From positions 1 to 14,218 of the forward strand of contig MAXL01000134.1 in NCBI GenBank assembly GCA_001751005.1: 14,218 nt of DNA. Direction: 5' to 3'. Made by a program: the position numbers and the translations under genes. The notes beneath the pieces were generated by a model. It searched no databases and had not been told where the DNA came from. It was given only the letters and a program-made list of their open reading frames with translations. The DNA comes from Desulfobacterales bacterium S5133MH16. Its GTDB lineage: Bacteria; Desulfobacterota; Desulfobacteria; Desulfobacterales; UBA11574. How positions within the stretch are numbered: position 1 is the stretch's first letter; every line of letters begins with the position of its first letter. Below are positions 1 through 8,600 of this stretch, piece by piece.

Positions 1-84
1 CAAGGTCGTCTTGCCATGATCGATATGGCCTATCGTACCCACATTTACATGCGGCTTGGTCCTCTCAAACTTTTCCTTCCCCAT
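1..84 (-). CDS. tuf: Elongation factor Tu, N-terminal 28 codons only (runs off the window)
   Basis: EF-Tu is the GTPase that carries aminoacyl-tRNA to the ribosomal A site. Only the first 28 codons are visible, beginning MGKEKFERTKPHVNVGTIGH. They are nearly identical to the E. coli EF-Tu start and include the first part of the G1/P-loop motif (GHIDHGKTT). The ATG at 82-84 is preceded by a good GGGAGG ribosome-binding site six bases upstream. The gene starts 38 bp after rpsG in the same direction, so it is very probably cotranscribed with rpsL-rpsG. The usual str order is rpsL-rpsG-fusA-tuf, so tuf directly after rpsG is notable. EF-G and IF-2 have different N-termini, so the identity is secure despite the truncation. 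Confidence 0.95.
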   Translation of the reverse strand, partial: MGKEKFERTKPHVNVGTIGHIDHGKTTL

Positions 85-122
85 CTTTTTGTCCTCCCTT
101 TAGAGCGAGTTAACAATAAAGT

Positions 123-593
123 TTACCAGCGGTAATGCGCAAACGCCTTGTTTGCATCAGCCATCTTATGGGTATCTTCCTTCTTTTTGACAGCAGCCCC
201 TCTCTTGTTGGAGGCATCCAATAGCTCAGCTGCCAGTTTATCAACCATCCCTTTTTCAGGTCTTTTGCGAGCAAAACCTATAATCCACCGAATTCCCAGA
301 GCCGTTTTCCGGGAAGGCCGAATTTCTGTGGGAACCTGATAGGTTGAACCTCCTACACGACGCGACTTGACCTCAATCATCGGCTTTACATTTTCAATTG
401 CCTGTTCAAAAACTTTGATGGCTGATTCCTTTGTCCTTTTTTCAATGACATCAAAGGCATTATACAGAATCGACTCTGCAGTACTCTTTTTCCCATCCCG
501 CATTATAGACTTTATGAACTTTGAAACCAGCTTATTGTTATACTTGGGATCAGGTATAATTATCCGCTCAGGGACTTCTCTTCTTCTCGGCAT
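123..593 (-). CDS. rpsG: 30S ribosomal protein S7
   Basis: S7 is a primary 16S rRNA-binding protein that nucleates assembly of the 30S head and lines the E site; in E. coli it also represses translation of the str operon. The 156-residue product begins with the family-typical MPRRREVPER and carries the conserved stretch VKSRRVGGSTYQVPTEIRP (from about residue 75). Length is normal for the family. The ATG at 591-593 gives the canonical N-terminus, but the upstream bases (GGTGTAGCAT) offer only a weak Shine-Dalgarno match. A long hairpin ends 17 nt upstream of the start codon. The gene follows rpsL after a 132-bp gap, longer than typical in this operon, and is followed by tuf. Confidence 0.98.
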   Translation of the reverse strand: MPRRREVPERIIIPDPKYNNKLVSKFIKSIMRDGKKSTAESILYNAFDVIEKRTKESAIKVFEQAIENVKPMIEVKSRRVGGSTYQVPTEIRPSRKTALGIRWIIGFARKRPEKGMVDKLAAELLDASNKRGAAVKKKEDTHKMADANKAFAHYRW

Positions 594-610
594 ATGCTAC
601 ACCATTGTTG

Positions 611-649
611 CGAGACCTTTGCAAAATTGAACATTTTTCAAAGGTCTCG
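611..649. repeat. Near-perfect palindromic hairpin in the rpsL-rpsG spacer
   Basis: The arms at 611-621 (CGAGACCTTTG) and 639-649 (CAAAGGTCTCG) are perfectly complementary. Pairing continues inward after one mismatch (622/638) through 623-627 with 633-637, giving a 17-bp stem with one mismatch and a 5-base loop. In the minus-strand transcript it folds just upstream of the rpsG start. It has no T-run in the transcribed direction, so it is not a typical rho-independent terminator. It could be a dispersed palindromic repeat, an RNA processing site or a translational control element; the sequence alone does not decide. Confidence 0.7.
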
Positions 650-725
650 TTCCTATTGTTATTTATTTTCATGCAACAAGACTCAGACATGGCATATCGC
701 ACATCATGCATCTTGTACCATTTTC

Positions 726-1097
726 CTACCTGGGTTTCTTTGAGCCGTATTTTGATCTGCCCTGTTTTCGATCCTCTACGCCAAGTGTATCCAGAGTGCC
801 CCTGACAATATGGTACCTTACACCAGGCAGGTCCTTAATCCGTCCGCCACGAACAAGAACGACCGAATGTTCCTGGAGATTATGCCCTATGCCGGGTATA
901 TATGCGGTAACTTCTATCCCGGTGGTCAGTCTGACTCTGGCAACTTTCCGTAAGGCGGAATTGGGCTTCTTGGGTGTTGAAGTATAAACCCGTGTACAGA
1001 CGCCTCTTTTCTGGGGAGCGCCCTTTAGCGCCGGGGTATTTGTCTTTTTCTTTATTCGCTTCCTTCCTTTTCTTACTAACTGATTAATGGTCGGCAT
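726..1097 (-). CDS. rpsL: 30S ribosomal protein S12
   Basis: S12 sits at the decoding centre of the 30S subunit and monitors codon-anticodon pairing. The 123-residue product has the family's usual length and motifs: TPKKPNSALRKVARVRL (about 41-57) and GGRIKDLPGVRYHIVRG (about 84-100). Lys43, Lys88 and Pro91, the positions at which streptomycin resistance or dependence changes occur in other bacteria, are wild type. Asp89, the residue beta-methylthiolated by RimO in E. coli, is also present. The ATG at 1095-1097 follows a strong GGGGAG ribosome-binding site. The gene opens the rpsL-rpsG-tuf cluster and lies 124 bp downstream of rpoC, behind its own candidate promoter. Confidence 0.99.
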   Translation of the reverse strand: MPTINQLVRKGRKRIKKKTNTPALKGAPQKRGVCTRVYTSTPKKPNSALRKVARVRLTTGIEVTAYIPGIGHNLQEHSVVLVRGGRIKDLPGVRYHIVRGTLDTLGVEDRKQGRSKYGSKKPR

Positions 1098-1152
1098 TTT
1101 CTCCCCTAAATTCTTTTATATTCATAAGTTGGATGTATCGACAAAAGGCTAG

Positions 1153-1181
1153 CTTTTAGTCATCTATCATTAAATTGTCAA
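1153..1181 (-). promoter_or_regulatory. Candidate sigma-70 promoter for rpsL-rpsG-tuf
   Basis: On the minus strand a perfect TTGACA -35 hexamer (1176-1181) is followed after exactly 17 bp by TAAAAG (1153-1158), a 4/6 match to the -10 consensus. It lies between the rpoC stop and the rpsL start and would give a leader of roughly 50 nt. The spacer is AT-rich and I see no convincing GC-rich terminator after rpoC, so readthrough from rpoBC may also supply rpsL. Called from sequence match only. Confidence 0.5.
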
Positions 1182-1221
1182 GTCTTTTATATAAAAATAA
1201 TCCATTATTTCCAAACAATTT

Positions 1222-4200
1222 TTAACCGGCTTCAACCTGAACATCTCTGTACTCATGAAGGCCGGTTCCCGCAGGAATGATTCTTCCCATAATAACGTTC
1301 TCTTTAAGTCCCTGAAGATAGTCTTCCTTGCCGGCAATGCTGGCATTTGTGAGGACTTTGGTCGTCTCCTGAAATGAAGCGGCAGATATAAAGCTTTCCG
1401 TGGAAAGTGATGCCTTGGTAATCCCCAGTATAAGATGGTCGGCAACAGCAGGCTTCTTTCCTTTTTCAATTACTTCCCGGTTAACTTCTTCAAAGAACTT
1501 TCTATCAACCTGATCTTCAATAATAAAATCGGTATCACCGGGGTCAAGAACCTTAACACGCCGCATCATTTGACGTACAATAACCTCTATATGCTTGTCA
1601 TTTATCCGGACGCCTTGTAAGCGGTAAACCTCCTGGACTTCGTCAACAAGGTAGCGTGCCAATGCAATTTCGCCCTTGATATTCAATATATCTTGAGGAA
1701 TAGCCGAACCGCTTATCAATGCCTCACCCGCTCTGATGTAATCCCCTTGATAAACGTTTATATGTTTGCCGTGTGAAATCAGATATTCCTTTTTTTCACC
1801 CACATCTACAGGGGTAATGGTAACTTTTTGTTTGCCTTTTTTGGTGGCCTTGGATATGGAAACATACCCGTCGATTTCACTTAAAAGGGCCGTTTCTTTT
1901 GGTTTTCGAACCTCAAATAGTTCAGCCACCCTTGGAAGACCGCCGGTAATATCCTTTGTTTTGGTTGTTGCTCTGGGAAGCTTTGAGATCACATCACCCG
2001 CCTTAACCTCGTCTCCTTCTTCAACCAGCAAAATAGCATCTGTCGGCAGCAAATATCGCGCCATCCCCAATGGTCCCGGCAGGCTCACTGTTTTTCCATC
2101 TTTGTCTTTGATTGAAATCCTTGGACGTTCCTCTCCACTTTTGGATTCGATGATGGTACGGCTGGATTTGCCGGTAACCGGGTCAACCTTCTCCTGCATG
2201 GTCTTGCCGGATATGACATCACCGAATTTAACGGTCCCGTCGACTTCTGAAATAATGGGTGTTGCAAAGGGATCCCAGGTTGCCAGAAGGTCTCCGACCT
2301 TAACTTTACCACCGTCTTTTGCCTCAATGTGGGCGCCGTAAATAACAGGAAACTTTTCTCTTTCGCGTCCGGTATCGCTAACTATGGCGATTTCCCCTCC
2401 CCGCCGGTTCATAACTACAAATACATTTCCATCTTTTTCCACAACATTAAGATTAACAAATTTAATCTCACCTTCGGCCCGGGCTCTGATATCGGCCTGC
2501 TCAACCCTGCGTCTGGCCGTTCCTCCAATGTGAAATGTACGCATGGTCAACTGGGTTCCGGGCTCACCGATTGACTGAGCCGCAAGAATTCCCACTGCCT
2601 GACCGATTTCAACTTTCGCTCCGTGGGATAGGTCCCGGCCATAACATTTTACGCACACGCCATTAACGCCCTTGCACGTCAGAACCGACCTTATTCTCAC
2701 ACTGGTAATTCCCGCATCTTCAATAGCCTTTACAGCTTCTTCGTCCAGGTCTTCTCCGGCCCTTACAATCACTTCATCGGTAAACGGATCATGGACATCC
2801 TCTGCGGCAACACGCCCTAAAATACGTTCTTCGAGACGCTGAATCACTTCGCCGCCTTCCATCAGAGGTTCAACCTCAACACCAAGTATGGTTCCGCAGT
2901 CTTCTTCCTTAACAATACAATCCTGGGCAACATCGGCAAGACGACGGGTAAGATACCCCGAGTTGGCAGTCTTTAGGGCCGTATCCGCAAGGCCCTTTCT
3001 GGCGCCGTGAGTGGAAATAAAATATTGAAGCACGGAAAGGCCTTCCCTGAAATTGGCACTAATGGGCGTTTCAATGATTTCACCCGATGGTTTGGCCATC
3101 AGTCCTCGCATCCCTGCAAGCTGACGCATCTGATCTTTGCTCCCCCTGGCCCCGGAATCTGCCATCATGAAAATTGGGTTAAAACTTTCTTTTATAACAG
3201 GCTCTCCGTTTTCATCCAGAACAACATTTCCATCAGAGTCGGTTACAGGGGCCATTCGCATGGATTTCATCATCTCATCGGCCACATCATCCGTTGCTTT
3301 TGCCCATATATCGACAACTTTGTTATATTTTTCACCCTGTGTGATAAGACCCTCGATGTATTGACGGCCGATCTTTTCAACCTGATTCTCTGCATTTTCC
3401 AAAATATCCCATTTGGAGGCCGGTATGATCATGGCGTCAATGGAAATGGAAAGCCCGCCTCGGGTTGAATATTGGTAACCGATATCTTTCAATCTGTCGG
3501 AAAGGATAACCGTAGCCTTTGGTCCCAGATTCCGGTATGCATAATTCACAAGTTCGCTAAGGGTCTTTTTATCCCTGACATTGTTTACCATAGAAAAAGG
3601 TATCTCGGGACGTTTTTTAATCACCTGAAAAATATGATACGCTTGCTCTTCAAAAATAACACCGCTTATTCCCTCTTCTTCCAGAGCAAAAACTTTTTCC
3701 GTGTCTTCATCTGAAACACTGAACATCCGCTTGAATTCATCTTTTCTGAACAGGCCGACAAGCCCTTGATTATCCCTCTCGGGGCCTTTTGAATATTGGG
3801 CGACCATTTCAGTAAAATCCGCACCGGCCTGCAGCTTTCCTAAAACGGTCCCGGCCTCTTCTTTATCAAAAACCTTGATATGACGTATCATCATGATGTT
3901 ATCTTTGGGTATAATTTCCCACAACAGGATACGCCCCACGGTGGTATTAAACCGTTCTCCCTCCATACGAACGATAATTCTGGCATGAAGATCAACGGCT
4001 GTTGCATCGTATGCACATCGAACTTCTTCAGGATTTGCAAATATTTTACCTTCGCCTCTGGAGCCGGAAATTCCTCTTGTCATGTAATAAATACCAAGAA
4101 CAATATCCTGACTCGGTACAATTATAGGGCTTCCATTTGCAGGAGAAAGAATATTGTTGCTGGACAGCATTAACACCCTGGCTTCTATCTGAGCCTCCAC

Positions 4201-5619
4201 GGATAGGGGAATATGAACCGCCATCTGATCGCCGTCAAAGTCTGCATTAAATGCCGTACAGACCAGCGGGTGAAGCTGCAGGGCCTTGCCTTCAATGAGA
4301 ATAGGCTCAAATGCTTGAATTCCCAACCGATGAAGCGTAGGGGCACGGTTCAATAGAACCGGGTACTCCTTTACCACATCATCCAATGTGTCCCAAACCT
4401 CCGGGACTTCTCTTTCCACCATCTTCTTGGCACTCTTTACCGTGGATACGAGTCCTTTTTGCTCGAGACGATAATAAATAAACGGTTTGAACATCTCCAG
4501 AGCCATTTTTTTGGGCAGACCGCACTGGTGTAGCCTGAGATCCGGTCCTATGGTAATAACGGTCCGGCCGGAATAATCGACCCTTTTGCCCAAAAGATTC
4601 TGTCGGAAACGCCCTTGTTTGCCTTTCAATGTATCACTAAGCGACTTTAACGGTCGTTTGTTGGTTCCCATTATCGCTCTGCCGTGCCGGCCGTTGTCGA
4701 AAAGAACATCCACCGACTCCTGGAGCATCCTTTTTTCATTCCGTACGATAATGTCGGGAGCCTTTAACTCGATAAGTCGTTTTAACCGATTATTACGGTT
4801 AATGACCCTGCGATACAGATCATTCAAATCAGATGTTGCAAATCTTCCGCCTTCCAGAGGGACAAGGGGCCGCAAATCCGGCGGTAGAACCGGAATAACA
4901 TCCATTATCATCCAGGCCGGATCTATTCCCGACCGCCTGAATGCTTCGACAATCTTGAGCCGTTTGGACAGTTTTTGTCGCTTTGTCATAGAACGAGTGG
5001 AACTAATATCAACTCTCAGCTCCTTATATACCGTATCGAAATCGATTTTCCCCATCAGTTTTTTGACAGCCTCGGCCCCTATGCCGGCTTCGAATGTTGT
5101 CCCGTAAATTTCACGTGCTTCTCGATATTTTTCCTCCGATAGAAGTTGATTGTGGTTAAGGTCCGTATCCTTGGGATCAATCACAATATAACTGTCAAAA
5201 TAAATCACTTTTTCAAGACTTTTTAACGTCAAATCGAGCAGATTACCGATCTTGCTCGGAAGGCTTCTCAAAAACCATATATGGGAACACGGCGTGGCGA
5301 GTTCGATGTGCGCCATCCGCTCCCTCCGCACCTTGGATTGAATAACCTCCACACCGCATTTTTCACAAATAACGCCCCTGTGTTTCATCCGCTTGTACTT
5401 GCCGCAGTTACATTCGTAATCCTTTGTAGGACCGAATATCTTGGCGCAGAAAAGACCGTCGCGTTCCGGTTTAAACGTTCGATAATTGATGGTTTCCGGT
5501 TTCTTAATCTCCCCGTTGGACCATTTTAAAATCTGCTCGGGGGATGCCAGGGAAATTTTAACACCGGTATAAAGTTTTGGATCGGTCGGTTTCGTAAAAA
5601 AATCGTATATGGTTTCCAT
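1222..5619 (-). CDS. rpoC: RNA polymerase beta' subunit, with an inserted parvulin-like domain
   Basis: Beta' carries the catalytic Mg-binding site of RNA polymerase. In the 1465-residue product (E. coli 1407) I see: N-terminal zinc ribbon Cys70, Cys72, Cys85, Cys88; active-site NADFDGD with Asp460, Asp462, Asp464; the bridge-helix region; second zinc site Cys908, Cys982, Cys989, Cys992; trigger loop QLTMRTFHIGG around 1024-1032; proteobacterial SI3 insertion about 1037-1210; and the conserved C-terminal part with DITGGLPRVAELFE and GITKASLSTESFISAASFQE. Numbering agrees with E. coli up to the active site, then is about 94 residues ahead at the second zinc site because of an extra ~100-residue segment (573-672), described separately. 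The ATG at 5617-5619 is 3 nt after the rpoB stop, with its ribosome-binding site (GGAAGG) inside the rpoB end, which suggests coupled translation. Confidence 0.99.
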   Translation of the reverse strand: METIYDFFTKPTDPKLYTGVKISLASPEQILKWSNGEIKKPETINYRTFKPERDGLFCAKIFGPTKDYECNCGKYKRMKHRGVICEKCGVEVIQSKVRRERMAHIELATPCSHIWFLRSLPSKIGNLLDLTLKSLEKVIYFDSYIVIDPKDTDLNHNQLLSEEKYREAREIYGTTFEAGIGAEAVKKLMGKIDFDTVYKELRVDISSTRSMTKRQKLSKRLKIVEAFRRSGIDPAWMIMDVIPVLPPDLRPLVPLEGGRFATSDLNDLYRRVINRNNRLKRLIELKAPDIIVRNEKRMLQESVDVLFDNGRHGRAIMGTNKRPLKSLSDTLKGKQGRFRQNLLGKRVDYSGRTVITIGPDLRLHQCGLPKKMALEMFKPFIYYRLEQKGLVSTVKSAKKMVEREVPEVWDTLDDVVKEYPVLLNRAPTLHRLGIQAFEPILIEGKALQLHPLVCTAFNADFDGDQMAVHIPLSVEAQIEARVLMLSSNNILSPANGSPIIVPSQDIVLGIYYMTRGISGSRGEGKIFANPEEVRCAYDATAVDLHARIIVRMEGERFNTTVGRILLWEIIPKDNIMMIRHIKVFDKEEAGTVLGKLQAGADFTEMVAQYSKGPERDNQGLVGLFRKDEFKRMFSVSDEDTEKVFALEEEGISGVIFEEQAYHIFQVIKKRPEIPFSMVNNVRDKKTLSELVNYAYRNLGPKATVILSDRLKDIGYQYSTRGGLSISIDAMIIPASKWDILENAENQVEKIGRQYIEGLITQGEKYNKVVDIWAKATDDVADEMMKSMRMAPVTDSDGNVVLDENGEPVIKESFNPIFMMADSGARGSKDQMRQLAGMRGLMAKPSGEIIETPISANFREGLSVLQYFISTHGARKGLADTALKTANSGYLTRRLADVAQDCIVKEEDCGTILGVEVEPLMEGGEVIQRLEERILGRVAAEDVHDPFTDEVIVRAGEDLDEEAVKAIEDAGITSVRIRSVLTCKGVNGVCVKCYGRDLSHGAKVEIGQAVGILAAQSIGEPGTQLTMRTFHIGGTARRRVEQADIRARAEGEIKFVNLNVVEKDGNVFVVMNRRGGEIAIVSDTGREREKFPVIYGAHIEAKDGGKVKVGDLLATWDPFATPIISEVDGTVKFGDVISGKTMQEKVDPVTGKSSRTIIESKSGEERPRISIKDKDGKTVSLPGPLGMARYLLPTDAILLVEEGDEVKAGDVISKLPRATTKTKDITGGLPRVAELFEVRKPKETALLSEIDGYVSISKATKKGKQKVTITPVDVGEKKEYLISHGKHINVYQGDYIRAGEALISGSAIPQDILNIKGEIALARYLVDEVQEVYRLQGVRINDKHIEVIVRQMMRRVKVLDPGDTDFIIEDQVDRKFFEEVNREVIEKGKKPAVADHLILGITKASLSTESFISAASFQETTKVLTNASIAGKEDYLQGLKENVIMGRIIPAGTGLHEYRDVQVEAG
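3604..3903 (-). other. Parvulin/PpiC-like PPIase domain inserted in RpoC (residues 573-672)
   Basis: Flanking beta' sequence is ordinary: TTVGRILLWEIIPK before and IPFSMVNNVRDKK after, matching E. coli TTVGRAILWMIVPK and LPYSIVNQALGKK, which are almost adjacent there. Between them lie about 100 residues with a parvulin layout: RHIKVFDKEEA (first strand and helix), GADFTEMVAQYSKGP, QGLVGLFRKDEFKRMF, then EEEGISGVIFEEQAYHIFQV. From memory of E. coli PpiC, His8 through Phe61 aligns without gaps: His580 = His8, Phe629 = Met57, Phe633 = Phe61; His662 = the C-terminal His of GYHIIKV. The catalytic Cys40 position is Gly612, so the fold looks intact but catalysis is doubtful. The insertion is in the Rpb1 domain 3 (pore) region. 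Parvulin ends sit on neighbouring strands, which suits an internal insertion. Role unknown; a chaperone or binding module on the polymerase is an inference. Confidence 0.85.
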
Positions 5620-5622
5620 AGA

Positions 5623-8600
5623 TTATTTTCCTTCCATAAGGGTTACGTCTAAACCCAAACTCTTCAATTCTTTTGTCAGAACCTTGAAGGACTCGGGCAA
5701 GCCCGGGTCTAATGTATTCTGACCTTTTACAATCTTTTCATACATACGAGTCCTGCCTGCCATGTCATCCGACTTTACGGTTAAAAATTCTTGAAGAGCA
5801 CTCGCCGCTCCATACGCCTCCATGGCCCAGACTTCCATTTCACCGAGACGCTGGCCTCCGAACTGAGCCTTTCCGCCAAGAGGCTGCTGTGTCACCAGTG
5901 AATATGGACCGATAGACCGGGCGTGAATCTTGTCATCGACGAGGTGATGGAGTTTCAACACATACATCGTACCCACGGTAACCTTTTCTTTAAAAGCCTC
6001 TCCGGTACGCCCGTCGTACAAGGTGGCCTGAGCAGTTGTGGGAAGCCCCGCCTCGGCGAGAAGAGACTTGATCTCATCCTCTTTAGCACCATCAAAAACC
6101 GGTGTGGCCATGTGAACACCGTCTCTATAATTGTCTGCATACTCGTACAGATCTTCATCATCAAAGTCGTCTATCATTTCCTGGGTGGATGGTTCAGAGA
6201 ATATTCGTTTGAGTTTCTCTCGAATAGCTTCTGCTTTTCTTTGTTGCAGGAGAGTGTTAAGCTGATCGCCAAGGCCTTTGGCAGCCCAACCCAAATGAAT
6301 TTCCAGAACCTGCCCCACATTCATCCTGGAAGGAACTCCAAGGGGATTCAGGACCATATCAACCTGGGTTCCGTCTTCAAAATAAGGAAGGTCTTCCTGG
6401 GGAAGAATTCTCGACACCACCCCCTTGTTACCGTGTCGGCCTGCCATTTTGTCACCTACGGACAGCGTGCGCTTCATGGACACATAGACCTTAACCATTT
6501 TGATTACGCCGGGAGGAAGATCATCCCCTTTTTCGAACCTGGCGATAGTTTTCTCAAAGGACTTTCTGCAAAGCTCGCATTGGCTTCTATATCGCTCAAG
6601 AATATCATGGACCTGTTCGGTCAGTTCGGGGCTTTTAAGTTCAATCCCCTCGAGCTGCGCCACGGGTATCTTGGACAGAATCCCGGTATCTATCTTACTC
6701 CCTTTTGTAATCAGAACCTTCTTGCCTTTTTTCAGGGATTTGAGACATTCCTGGCCCACAAGTAATTTTTCAAGCCGTGTGTAAACCACGTCCTTAATGA
6801 CTGCAAGCTTATCATCCCTGTTTCTTTCAAGAGCAGCAATCTTTTGATCTTCGATAAAACGGGTGCGGTCATCTTTCTCAACACCACGCCGAGAAAACAC
6901 CTTTGCATCCACAACGATTCCATGGACACCGGGCGGCATCCGTAAAGAACTATCTTTTACATCTCCGGCTTTTTCACCGAATATGGCCCTTAAAAGCTTT
7001 TCTTCAGGAGAAAGTTGTGTTTCACCTTTGGGCGTAATTTTTCCCACCAGAACATCTCCGGGACTAACTTCAGCGCCGAGCCTTATAATACCGCTGTCAT
7101 CCAGATCTTTTAAGGCCTCATCACCCACATTTGGAATGTCGCGCGTGATATCTTCTTTGCCCAGCTTGGTATCTCTGGCCACGACTTCAAACTCTTCAAT
7201 GTGTACAGATGTGTACACGCCGTCCCGGTGAAGCCTTTCGCCCACCAGAATCGAATCTTCAAAATTATATCCGCCCCACGGCATGAATGCCACCATTATG
7301 TTTTTGCCCAGGGCAAGCTCGCCTTTTTCTGTTGCAGGCCCGTCCGAAATAATCTCTCCGGCCTTGACTTTTTGTCCTTTTCTGACAATCGGGCGTTGAT
7401 TGAAGCATGTATTCTGATTGCTCCGTATAAATTTTGAAAGTTCGTAAACTGTCACGGGCATTTCTGAATCTTCATGGTCTTCGGACTCATGTTTTAAAAC
7501 AATGCGGGAAGCCTCAACATCTACCACCTCGCCATCACGCCGTGCAACTACCGTAACACCTGAATCTCTGGCCACCACGCCTTCAACGCCCGTCCCCACC
7601 AAAGGCGCCTGGTTTACAAGCAAAGGAACCGCTTGGCGCTGCATGTTCGATCCCATCAACGCCCGGTTTGCATCATCATTTTCCAAAAAAGGAATCAAGG
7701 ATGCGGAAACACTCACCAGCTGGTTGGGAGAGATATCCATTAGCTCAATATCTTCGGACTTGACCATCATGAATTCCCCTTCTATCCGTGACGTTACCAA
7801 GGGCTTGACAAATCTTTTATTTTCGTCAAGAGGTGCATTGGCCTGGGCAATCGGGTGATCTTTTTCTTCAAAGGCACTCAAAAACTTAACATCCTTCAAT
7901 ACACTTGCATCTTCTACAATACTGTATGGCGTTTCAATAAATCCATACTCATTAACCCTGGCATACGTGCCTAATGAAACAATAAGACCGATATTGGGAC
8001 CTTCCGGTGTCTCTATGGGACATATCCGTCCGTAATGTGACGGATGCACATCTCTGACCTCAAAGCCGGCTCGTTCACGGGTTAATCCCCCCGGACCCAG
8101 GGCGCTCAGACGCCTCTTGTGGGTCGTTTCTGAAAGCGGGTTGGTCTGATCCATGAATTGGCTGAGCTGGCTGGTCCCGAAAAATTCCTTAACAACGGCA
8201 GAAACCGGCTTTGAATTTGCAAGATCGTGCGGCATAAGCGCATCAACTTCCTGGAGACTCATCCGTTCTTTAATGGCACGTTCCATTCGAACCAGTCCGA
8301 TACGATACTGGTTTTCCAAAAGTTCACCAACAGCGCGCACCCTTCTATTCCCAAGATGATCGATGTCATCAACAGCCCCCTGTGTATCTTTCAGCTTTAC
8401 AAGGGTTTTGGCCGTAAGGAGTATATCCTCTTTTCTGAGTGTTCTTAAGTCGATGGAAGAGTTAATGCCCAATCTAAGGTTAATCTTCATGCGACCGACA
8501 CCGGAAAGATCGTAATAGGAAGACTTGAAAAACATGTGGTCAATAAATTCCTGGGCCACTTCCAGTGTTGCAGGATTGCCGGGTCGGAGCCTTCGATATA

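Noticed and set aside
594..725. Short out-of-frame reading frame through the rpsL-rpsG spacer
   Set aside because: It crosses the palindrome, overlaps the rpsG start out of frame and has no recognisable protein features.
1186..1210. AT-rich palindrome (AAATAAT/ATTATTT) after rpoC as a terminator
   Set aside because: The stem contains only A-T pairs and the loop is two bases, so it is unlikely to terminate transcription.
5923..6765. 280-codon open frame on the plus strand inside rpoB
   Set aside because: It is antisense to strongly conserved rpoB coding sequence, resembles no protein I know, and is a typical shadow frame.
8100..8190. Possible rifampicin-resistance changes in RpoB
   Set aside because: All commonly mutated positions (E. 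coli 513, 516, 526, 529, 531, 533) carry the wild-type residue.
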